Part shown: positions 55,259 to 64,000 of the stretch, piece by piece
How positions within the stretch are numbered: the first letter of the stretch is position 1
How the letters are laid out: each line of letters starts with the position of its first letter
Source: Chrysolina oricalcia
Taxonomy: Eukaryota > Arthropoda > Insecta > Coleoptera > Chrysomelidae
DNA: 64,000 nucleotides
Reading direction: 5' to 3'
Assembly (NCBI GenBank): GCA_944452925.2
Contig: OX101828.2
Span: forward strand, 30,502,072-30,566,071
Notes under the pieces: model-generated
Told to the model about the DNA's origin: nothing
Database searches by the model: none
What the model saw: the letters and a program-made list of their open reading frames with translations, nothing else
Program-made: the position numbers and the translations under genes

Positions 55259-56345
55259 TCAGAGCAGCTGCTGAAAATGGCCACCGCCAACTTCAATGCA
55301 TGCATTTATGCGCCTAACCATAGACTGGCGGACACGCTCAAAAATACCAGGAGTGTTTCTTATAATTCCGCATGACCCCTGTATGCGATTCCTCAGGTCT
55401 TCTTCACTTTGAACTGGAGTTCGGTACACTAATGATTTAAGGTGCCCCCAGAGGAAAAAATCAAGTGGATTCATATCGGGTGACCTTGGTGGCCAAAGTT
55501 GTGGCCCACCACGCCCAATCCAGCGATCAGAATAATTCTCATCTAAATATTGGCGTGCAACCAATCTGAAGTGTACTGGAGCACCATCATGCATAAACCA
55601 AATTCCAATTCTTTCCCTCAGTGCGATCTCTTCTAGAAGTCCAGGTAAGATGAATTCAAGAAAATGTCGATAATGGTCACCATTGAGTCTATGAGGCAAA
55701 AAATGTGTCCCGATAAGGAAATTCCCTACAATTCCAACCCAAACATTCACAAAAAACGACTCTTGAAAATGGTTTTCAATCACGGCGTGTGGGTTTTCAT
55801 CAGCCCACATATGATTGTTATAAAAATTAATAATGGCTTTACGGGAAAAGCATGCCTCATCGGTGAATAACACTTGAGATTAAAAACCATGGATTTTCCA
55901 ACAATTTATTTCGAATCCAAGTGCAAAAAGTTAATCTCTTTGGAAAATCCCTTGGCAGAAGAGCTTGAACACGCTGTATGTGATAGGGATAAAGTTGTTG
56001 CTCTTTTAAAATTTGCCATACCAATACATGGGTTACGTTAAACTGTGCCGCAATTTGTCTTGTACTGGTGTCTGGATGCTGCTCAATTTCGTTAAGTACA
56101 GCTTCTTCTATCTGAACTGTTCTAACTCTCCTGGGTCTTCCTATGAGAACAGCAGACCTCTTGAAAGTACCCGTTTCACGAAGACGGGAGTGAATATTGA
56201 TGAACATTTGTATGCTGGGAATATGACGTTGTGGAAATCTTTCTAGATACATTCGTCTGGCGGCACGAGCGTTACCATCAGCCATTCCATACATTAAGTG
56301 CATGTCTGCCATTTCTGAATTTATATATTCAACCATTTTATCCAA
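55259..56345 (-). pseudogene. Mariner-type transposase, minus strand
   Basis: The N-terminal part (55857-56345) has helix-turn-helix blocks (GNARAARRMYLERFPQR; TSTRQIAAQFNVTHVLVWQI) and the linker LYPYHIQRVQALLPRDF. The catalytic part (55259-55873) has FTDEACFSR, WFMHDGAPVHF and WPPRSPDMNPLDFFLWG. The last two Asp are 36 residues apart, as in the plus-strand relative, so both belong to one family. A single frame change at about 55865 separates the parts. Its own close TIRs are not certain. Confidence 0.85.
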
Positions 56346-57589
56346 AGGAATATTGAATGAATCTGCTTTATAGCTTGCACTAATGAAGAATTAACAATGA
56401 GACAGTTTCTCAACTTTCGATAACTGTCAAGTTGTTGATATTTAAATAAATGAATTAATATCAAAGCCCACTTTGCTATTTTTATGAATTCAAATTGATT
56501 ACAAAATTTCTGCGTTACTGCAGAAGAAAAAACAAACCGAAATTTCTGATAAAATAATGTACTCCGTACGGAAATAAAAATTTGTTTGATTTAGTTTTTC
56601 GGAGTTATGACCAGAGATTCATAAATGAAAATCAAATGTGTTATGATCTGCGACTATTAGATAAACCCTATTTACTATCTTCCATTACAGGATTACCTTT
56701 CGGAAGTTTTTTATGTTGAAAACGAAACGTTCAATTGAAAACTAAAAAATATCTTTTTTTAAAATAACAAAAAATTTGTATGAGTTCTCTATCAAGACTG
56801 ATGGGTAAAAACATTTTTAATCAAATATCTCAATGAAAATGCACATTTTTACCATCAGAATCTTCAGGTTGAAAGTTAAGGTTTTCCCAATATCTGTCAG
56901 ATCTAGTTTAATATCCAGCTTACCGCAGTGACGGGGAGATAGTAGTTTTCTGTTAGATATCACAAAAAGAAATCACATCTTCACAATAACAAGCTTTTAT
57001 TTAGCTTCACTTGTAACTAACTAACAAACAATTTAATAAAAGTTGAATTTGACCCACTTCTAATACTCCGATTAATTTGAAATTTGGCAGGTTTCCGTAA
57101 TTCCGGTGACAATGCATTAAAAAAATGTTTGTTAAAAAACAAAATGGCGGCTCCAATATGGCGGACGAGTTTTGTGATTATGATCCGATTCTGTTCAAAA
57201 TTGGTATGTGATGGTTTTTGGGTTGGAGATTTTCAGTTTCACATAAAAAATAAACTAAAATGTTAAAAATGAAAATTATAAAAAGAAAACATTTTAAAGT
57301 TTTTATACAATACACTGAAAAGGAAAAAATAATTCATTTCATTGTTTGATCTAGGTAATCTTGTACAGAAAGATTTTGATACTCGCAGAATAACCTACAA
57401 AAAATGAAACAAATTATTTTTTCATTTTCAGTGCATTTGTATAAAAGCTTGTCTTTATATTTTTTATTGTATAATTTTTATTCATCGTAGATTTTTCTAA
57501 TTCTGAAAAAATATTTCCATCAATTTACAATAATTGAAAATGTTTAATTTTCAAATTTTCTAATGTTATGCCACACTGGAAAATGTTTA
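56346..57589. other. AT-rich interior of the second transposon
   Basis: No gene seen. A block near 57120-57180 (AAAATGGCGGCTCC, ATATGGCGGACGAG) looks like part of another dispersed repeat. Confidence 0.4.
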
Positions 57590-58017
57590 AATTAATATTT
57601 TCATTATAGCCCCTGAACCGTACAAGTAAATGAAAAAATGCAAGATATCAAAAAGATGTTAAATGAAACAACATTGATTATTCCTTTCTCATAATATGTC
57701 AGTGGCGGCGGAAAAAAAAATTCTGAAGGGTTGAACAAAGCTTGACTCTGAAAAAAGGAGGACCCTGTGAATTATTTAAGAAATGCATTATTTTGTATCG
57801 TGCGCCCTATTGAATGGATTGTACTTGCCTAATTTGAACTGATTATTGTCGAAAATGTCGAAGTTAACTCTAAAAAATCTTGAAAAAAATGTATTTTTAT
57901 CGCCCTGTATCTCGAAAACCAAGACGTTTGGGACATATGTTTATATGAACTTTTCATCCTGAAAACCTTCAAAGAATCACCTCCCGAAGTTTGTAAAGGT
58001 ACTTAATTAACACCCTG

Positions 58018-58019
58018 TA

Positions 58020-58082
<63 letters not shown>
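58018..58082. repeat. (TA)n joining mariner and Penelope ends
   Basis: About 60 bases of TA shared by the right end of the second mariner-type element and the 3' end of Penelope copy B. Confidence 0.95.
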
Positions 58083-58084
<2 letters not shown>

Positions 58085-58578
58085 AGGGTAGTCGTTGCTG
58101 ACTAGTTAAGAATAAAACTAGTTAATATTGGGGATTGCAGCAAAGTCAAAAGTGTACTCTTTTATAGAGATTATTCCAAGCTTTCGTAAATTTTATTTAC
58201 ATCTTCAGGGAACTACAAAGAATTATTATGTCAATTATACATTTTGATGTTATTAAAATTTTACTTACAACTATAGTGAGGTTAGTTGACATGTTCTTAG
58301 TTCTTTGTATAGTGACATTACAGCTTAAAATTGTAAATAATAAGGAAAAAAGACTTTACGAATATAAATAACAGAAAATTTTGAAATTTCTGTCGAAAAA
58401 CAAAAGACTTGTTGATTGTATCCAAGGGACACAAATCAGTTGTCAATAGAAAAGAAATCTGTAATTTTCAAGTCAATGTTACCAACTGTAATCTTGTACC
58501 AACTGTAATCTTGTACCAACTGTAATGTAGTACCAACTGTTGAAATATACGACTGTTGTTTTGTAAGTTAGGAAAAAA
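58083..58578 (-). mobile_element. 3' region of Penelope copy B
   Basis: Minus-strand equivalent of 42653-43152, nearly identical, ending at AGAAAGGGTAGTC next to (TA)n. Confidence 0.85.
58164..58206 (-). ncRNA. Hammerhead-like motif in Penelope copy B
   Basis: Same arrangement as in copy A. The single extra base after CTGAAGA is T here and C in copy A, while both stems and the GAAA are kept. Limits are approximate. Confidence 0.55.
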
Positions 58579-60716
58579 TTACATTTCCAATTGAGTAGTT
58601 ATGGAGATATTATTAATCATATGGAGAGTGTGGTCTAACGACAATAAGAAGGAATAAATCTCACTCAAATGATTTATATCAGTTCTTTTATTCATACATT
58701 TTTTGTCTTGATATATGAAGGCCATTTCCAAAAAAGTTCTCTTAGTCATATGTGTCTCTTTAGCTAATATTTTAGTTGAGTTATAATTTATTCGATGGTC
58801 AAATTTGTTTACATGATCAGCAAGAGCACATCTTTCAGGATGAAGTCTACAATCACTTTTATGTGAGGAGATTCTACTTTTCAGGCTTCTAGAAGTCTGG
58901 CCAATATAATTTTTATCACAGTCCTGACAAGGAATGCTATATACTACATTTGAAGTGGAAGTTAATGGAATTTTATCCTTCACTTTTGAATAAATTGATC
59001 TTATTGGTAAAATAGTTTTATTTGCTATTTTGACATTACATACTGAATGAAAGAGCCTGGACAATCTTGGTGTAATATGTTTTATATATGGAAGTGAAGT
59101 GAATGTAGGAATTGTAGGATTTGTAGGATTAGTATTAGCAACATTGCTATTAATGGATATGTTCAGATTGTTAGATATAATATCTGTTTCAATATTTAAT
59201 GGTGTGCTGAACAGAATACTTCTCAGTAATTTTGGTGGATAAGCATTGTCAGAAAAGAGTTTGAAAAGAATATCTAGGTTTTTTTTATGAAAGGATCTAT
59301 CTGAGATTTTGAGTACTCTAGCTTTCATCTGTTTCACAAGGTTTATTTTCATTGACCGCTTGTGATAAGACTTGAAGTTAATATATCTTCCAGAACTGCA
59401 TGGTTTCCTGTACCAGTCTATAAGAGTTTTGTTATCAAGACCACGTATGAATCTTGTATCTAAGAAAGGTACGGAAAAATCATCATCCTCAGTTTCTATT
59501 GTAAACTGAATATATGGGTCAAAGCTGTTAAAAGTACTAAGAATCTCAGTAATGCCATCTTTTGGTAAAGCGACAATGATATCATCAACATATTTTTTGA
59601 TGAAAAAAGGTTTAAATGATAGTACTGGAATTACTGTGTCCAACACATCATCCATCACATATGAAGCTAATATAGGGGAGATTGAAGCTCCCATTGGAGT
59701 TCCAAAACTTTGTTTATAAATTTTGTTGTTAAAAGAGAAATATGTGTTATTGAACAAGAAAGTTAAAATTTTCATGAATGTTTCTTCATTAATGTTACAA
59801 TAATTGCTAACACGATACCAATTTTTGTGAATTGATCTTTGACAAAATTCTAAATATACATTACTAAAAAGAGAAACCACATCAAGACTTGCCAAAACGT
59901 AGTCATTAGGTATGTTTGTGTTATTAAATTTATTATTTACTTCAAAAGAGTCTTGTATAAAGTATTCATTATCGGAATCATATGCTTTAGTTAGAATATC
60001 TGTGAGAAGTGAGGCAATGGCTTCTGTTGGAGCACCAATACATGAAACTATAGGTCTCATCGATAAAGTAGGTTTATGTATTTTTGGTAATGAATAGAAT
60101 TTTGGAGAAATAGCATTATAGCATGTGAGTTTCTTTTTTGTGACATCATCAATTTGATTTGTGTCTTTAAGTACTTTCAAAAATTCATTAGCTTTACTTT
60201 GTATCGTAGTCGTAGGATCTTTTGCTAATTCAATATAGGAATTACTGTTGATAATTATTTCATTTGAAAGATTAAGATATTGATCTTTTTCCATAATGAC
60301 TGTCACATTACCTTTGTCAGATTGAATCAATATCAGATTCGGATTGTCTTTTAGAAACTTTTTTGATTTTAATAGTAAGCCTCTAAAAATAGAAGAATGC
60401 TGATTTGATTGTATATTATTAGTTATAATATTAGTTGCTCTTGCTATAGTGATATTTCTTTGGTATTCGTCACTGATAGATGAAGTGATGTAATCAACAT
60501 CAGCTAAAAAACTCTTGATGGAAATGTCTTTTATAATTATGGAAATCAGTTTTGATGTTCATTTGGAAGTATGAATGGGATGCTCATAATTTCAGTAAAT
60601 TCAGTCAACTCAGTAGATTCATTCTTTATTCGATTATCAACAATATAGGTAAATGCCTCTTCCGCGGCAGCTTCAATATTACTTAGCACATTATTTTCTG
60701 TATCATAATCACTCAT
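58579..60716 (-). pseudogene. Penelope-like RT with GIY-YIG endonuclease, copy B
   Basis: The longest open part (583 residues, 60330 to 58579) has the full RT and GIY-YIG endonuclease, including YVDDIIVAL and KNYIGQTSRS, without the stop seen in copy A. Upstream the reading continues to an ATG at 60716 (SDYDTENNVLSNIEAAAEE), with a stop and frame change near 60553. After that comes DEYQRNITIARATN and then KSKKFLKDNPNLILIQSDKG. So the copy is longer than A but still broken in the N-terminal domain. Confidence 0.88.
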
Positions 60717-60977
60717 TTTCGTTTGAATTTAATCAGACAGTCCGTCAGGTAATTCAATATGTTTGTATCTATCCATGACAACTGTCAACTGACGGCTATA
60801 TATCCGGCAGTGTCTCCGCTACCGACTTCCCGGCAACCGAATCGCAACCATCATTCTAGACTCGTGCTATGTAAAGTACTAAGCAATATTAAAATAGTTA
60901 TTGACCGATGCCCGTATTCAGTGCAATCCATGATTGTATATGAATAAATATTCCAACGAAATTACAAAAAGCCATGT
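60717..60977. other. Upstream region of Penelope copy B
   Basis: No gene. It may hold the 5' untranslated region or promoter of copy B; I see no second hammerhead here. Confidence 0.35.
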
Positions 60978-61097
60978 ATATAACACATTGCAAAATAGCG
61001 GGTTTTTTGCACACGACGTGTTGGACCACTCGCTACGCTCGTGTTCCAATGTTCACGTCTGATGCAAAAAACACGCTCATTTTGCAACTTGTTATAT
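60978..61097. repeat. 120-bp foldback palindrome
   Basis: ATATAACA-ATTGCAAAAT-GCG-TTTTTTGCA on the left is mirrored by TGCAAAAAACACGCTCATTT and TGTTATAT on the right. The centre (CACTCGCTACGCTCGTG) is also palindromic and flanked by TTGGA/TCCAA. It would form a long hairpin; a foldback MITE is the simplest reading. Confidence 0.7.
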
Positions 61098-61239
61098 TAA
61101 TAGCTATTTAATCAATTGATGCAATCATTTACATTATGTGAATTGGTTATAGCCATTTTCCCTAAGCTCTATGCGACTGAAATACATAGATGTATATAAT
61201 AGATATAAGTTAATTAATTATTGATTATAGCTAACAGGC

Positions 61240-61790
61240 ATGGGGTTGCAAATTGAGGAACAAAAGTTAGAGGTGATTTCTCGGGGGTTGTTTGGTAGGA
61301 GTTGGATTTTGCTATGCTGCACGAAAGAGATTATGGTCTCGTACGACACCTGTTTTTTTATTTTTATTTTCTGCATATAATTGAAATATTTGCTGAATTT
61401 ATTGCTCTGGGACACCCGGTATTTTGTATTATTCAAATGTTATATTATTCAAAACTATAAATTCAGTAAAAGAGAAAACGTTTCATATGAATCCAAATTC
61501 CGAAATGCAAGTCGGAATTCCGAGTTGCAAGTTGGAATTCCGAGATGCAAGTTGGAATTACGAGATGCAAGTCGGAATTCCGAGTTGCAAGTCGGAATTC
61601 CGAGATACAAGTCGGAATTCCGAGATGCAAGTCGGAATTACGAGATGCAAGTCGCAAATCCGAGATGCAAGTCGGAATTCAGAGATGCAAGTCGGATTCC
61701 GAGATGCAAGCCGGAATTCCGAGTTGCAAGTCGGAATTTATATCGAAATGATCATAAAATTCAAAGTGGCCCTTCTACGCTTACGTAGAA
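61240..61790. repeat. Inverted second copy of the minisatellite element
   Basis: About 61498-61738 holds some twelve copies of a 20-base unit (GGAATTCCGAGATGCAAGTC and variants), the inverse of the 33505-33645 array. Flanks CACCCGGTATTTTG and GTGGCCCTTCTACGC match the other copy in inverse order. The flanking similarity extends left to about 61240. Confidence 0.65.
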
Positions 61791-61807
61791 TTGACCACTT
61801 TCACTAT

Positions 61808-62832
61808 CCGAAGTAGCACACCTATATTGATATAATATTGGTACAATATTGTGAACATATTGGCGAAATATTTGAAATGCAATATTGGCGAGAAAAAAAA
61901 TGTGAACATTTGGCGATATTGGTCCAATTTTACTTAAATAATATTGGCGAAATATTCTTGAACTAATATTGGCCTCAAAATGTTCGGCAATATTGGTACA
62001 ATATCGCTGATACAATATTCTGACAATATTGGCAAAATATTCAAAAGTTATATTGTCGAGAAGTAAAATGAGAACATTTTGCGATATTCGTCGAATATTG
62101 TTTGAATATTTTAGAAATAGTTTTGGTAAAATATTCTTGAAGCAATAATGGCCTCAAAATATTTATTGATATTGGTACAATATTTTCGATATTGGTACAA
62201 TATTTATCGATATTGGTATAATATCATTTGGATATCATTTGGATGTCAATATACCCTGGTAAATTATTAAATGTCTTTTAGTTGATTAAGGTGACACCAG
62301 AGTCTGACTTTTGACCGCCATAACCACTGAGTGTCTTGAAGTTGAAGTTATGGGAAGTATTTAATATATTTTCGTAGGTTTTAGAAGATGTTCCATATGT
62401 AGAGCCACCTAGCGGATTTTTATCCAGGTTTGATCATGATATAATTTCAATATGTTTCATTGAATATTTGGCCAATATTCAAATTTCATCTCTACCCAGA
62501 TGTAGGAAACAATATCAAGACAATATTGTTTTAACGATATCGATAAATATTATTGAACCAATATTGACCCAATATTAATTAATAAGATTTGTTGAATATT
62601 TGCGAAATGATATTCAACCAATGTGTTATCACACTTGGAGATACAATATAGTTTTTCTTCCTAGAATCGTTATTAGGGGAATATTGGGATTGCGATATTT
62701 ATTCTAGATGTTAAAAGCGATGTCAAGACAGTATTGTTTTATCGATATTGGTAAATATCATTCAATCAATATTGACTCAATATGAGTTATTACAATTTGT
62801 CAAATAAAGTAGAAATGATATTCAACCAATTG
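61808..62832. mobile_element. Inverted, truncated copy of the AATATT element
   Basis: It begins GAAGTAGCACACC, the inverse of the right end of 21668-22961, and follows that element backwards through the same AATATTGG-rich text. The similarity stops near 62832, so the last ~300 bases are missing. Confidence 0.7.
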
Positions 62833-63416
62833 TTAACTTGAGATCATTTTTATGTTTGCACACCTCAGAAAAGTCCGTTGTATTGGAAATTTGAGTTTTG
62901 AATCATTTACTTGACATTTATATGGTCTTTGGACATTGTACATAAAACGTCACTTTGATAATGAAAATAAGATCAATAAATTATGGCGTTGATACAACGC
63001 TGAAAGTTGGGACTCATCGTTAGGATAGTCGTATTGGTAACATGAGTTTTGAATCAGTTGCTTGACATAATATTATGAAATGTTCTCTGGGTGCATAATA
63101 GTTCAGTCGACAGGTAGTTTCAGATAGAAAAAGGTCGGAAATTAATGAAACTTCAGGATGTTGCTCAGAGATAATTAATTAACATTTTCTCAAGTTTTGG
63201 ACCTCCAGAATTATAATGAAATGTAGTTTCAATCATCATTCCTACTTGAAGTCACCAACTTTAGATATTCCCCACTCCTGATTGCCCTTCAGATGTCAGG
63301 TCGTTCCTCACTGAACATCACCCATTCCTTTACATCCAGGCGATAGTTTTTCTGAGCACAGGAATCATTGGTCATGGCGAAGTGAACTCTCACTTAGTGC
63401 GACAGATAGTCATATC
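62833..63416. other. Non-coding stretch before the last gene
   Basis: No gene recognised. The frame of the downstream gene stays open back to at least 63360, so an upstream exon boundary may lie here. Confidence 0.35.
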
Positions 63417-64000
63417 ATGCATGAACAAAGTGGTGGGGGAAATTTTGAAGAATTAAAACTGAAACGGAAGGATGAGGTAGTGACCTTCGCTTCCGTTTCT
63501 TGCTCGTTGAAGATTGGGGGTAAAAAAATCACTGACGATCCTCTCACTCTATTCAAGCGTGTCAGCATTGCCAAAAAATCTGGAGAAGATCGAAAAGAAC
63601 TATTCAAGTGTGAGCTCGCACCCTTCCCTATGTCACTGTTCAGTGACGAGGAAATGCGCAAGGGAACGAAGTCTGCAATGCACCCACTCTTCACTCACAT
63701 AGACGAATGTAAAGTGATTGATGGAGGATACCTGTTACATAAAGTGTTGTGGAACAATACTCCCATAACCTCATTCGAAATGATATGCTCTACGTATATC
63801 ATCTACGTGCAGAGACACTTTGGGAGCAATGTGACTGTTGTATTTGATGGATACCCCACTAACGCCGGCTATTAAAGCACCAAAGTCGCAGAAGGAGCTC
63901 GTCGTTCTGCATTACAATCAGCAACCAAAGTCGTGTTCTGCTCATCTACCATGGTGACCATATCACAGGAAAAGTTCTTGGCAAACGATCATAATAAGAG
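63417..64000 (+). pseudogene. Unrecognised conserved-looking protein, in-frame stop
   Basis: From the ATG at 63417, 152 residues to TAA at 63873-63875. The same frame then goes on to the window edge (STKVAEGARRSALQS, TISQEKFLANDHNK). Notable blocks: ELAPFPMSLFSDEEMRKGTK, DGGYLLHKVLWNN and NVTVVFDGYPTN. I recall similar text in uncharacterised, often multi-copy proteins of insects and cnidarians, with a possible PIN/FEN-like nuclease fold further on. That is memory, not a search. It continues past the window. The stop suggests a pseudogene. Confidence 0.5.

Larger units (their letters stand above)
54321..58017 (-). mobile_element. Second Tc1/mariner-type transposon with nested TIR copy
   Basis: The right end reads CACCCTG at 58011-58017, followed by TA. 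The right inverted repeat (about 57590-58017) matches 54321-54690 on the left, where the outermost ~65 bases are missing at the TA array. A further copy of the same terminal sequence lies inside at about 54735-54985 and does include the GGGTGATTCTTTGAAAGG part. So either two related elements are nested or the left end was duplicated. Confidence 0.7.

Noticed and set aside
61381..61816. Open frames with repeated NSELQVGIP and DASRNSE text
   Set aside because: They are three-frame translations of the 20-bp minisatellite; each frame is equally repetitive.
1..64000. CRISPR arrays, operons or bacterial genes
   Set aside because: No direct-repeat/spacer pattern, ribosome-binding sites or packed co-oriented genes. 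The tandem repeats seen are microsatellites and minisatellites of an animal genome.

Overview
The window is AT-rich animal DNA, almost certainly from an insect. It holds an errantivirus-type endogenous retrovirus with an envelope gene, GIY-YIG Penelope-like elements, CR1/Jockey-like LINEs, long-TIR Tc1/mariner relatives, an ISL2EU-like transposon and a tRNA-derived SINE. The order cannot be fixed from sequence alone. I see no confident intact host gene. Nearly everything recognisable is a mobile element, often one inside another.

Layout. 1-8762: decayed Ty3/Gypsy element, cut by the window edge, ending in a ~1.8 kb 3' LTR that carries a PIF/Harbinger insertion (5426-7085). 8763-9764 and 17815-17975: one older segment with remnants that look Polinton/Maverick-like, split by a young errantivirus-like provirus (9765-17814; 292-bp LTRs with two mismatches, TSD TATC; gag, pol and env). 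17976-19912: solo LTR of the first Gypsy family. 19913-26480: non-coding, with degenerate satellite-like units and a 1.3 kb TIR element made of AATATT motifs (21668-22961). 26480-26721: tRNA-Leu-like SINE on the minus strand. 26756-31377: complete but broken Gypsy element on the minus strand (TSD CAGGA). 33017-33181: small hAT-like MITE. 33430-33880: 20-bp minisatellite element. 33980-37145 (+) and 37801-40400 (-): two dead LINEs with different 3' tails. 40987-43603: Penelope-like element with inverted and tandem partial copies. 45727-46036: fragment with a well-formed hammerhead ribozyme on the minus strand. 46039-54229: Tc1/mariner-type element whose transposase is split by an ISL2EU-like element (47026-52978, TSD AT). 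54321-58017: second Tc1/mariner-type element, minus strand. 58085-60716: second Penelope-like copy, minus strand. 60978-61097: foldback palindrome. 61240-62832: inverted second copies of the minisatellite element and of the AATATT element. 63417-64000: start of an unrecognised conserved-looking protein with an in-frame stop.

How the parts work together. The provirus is the only element close to a full working set: promoter, PBS, gag, protease-RT-RNase H, integrase, a spliced-type env and a PPT. Its integrase is in a different frame from the rest of pol. The Penelope copies combine reverse transcriptase, GIY-YIG endonuclease and a hammerhead-like RNA motif in their 3' region. The ISL2EU-like transposase keeps its catalytic residues but has one frameshift and one stop. 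(TA)n arrays lie at or beside many element borders and look like preferred landing or junction sites.
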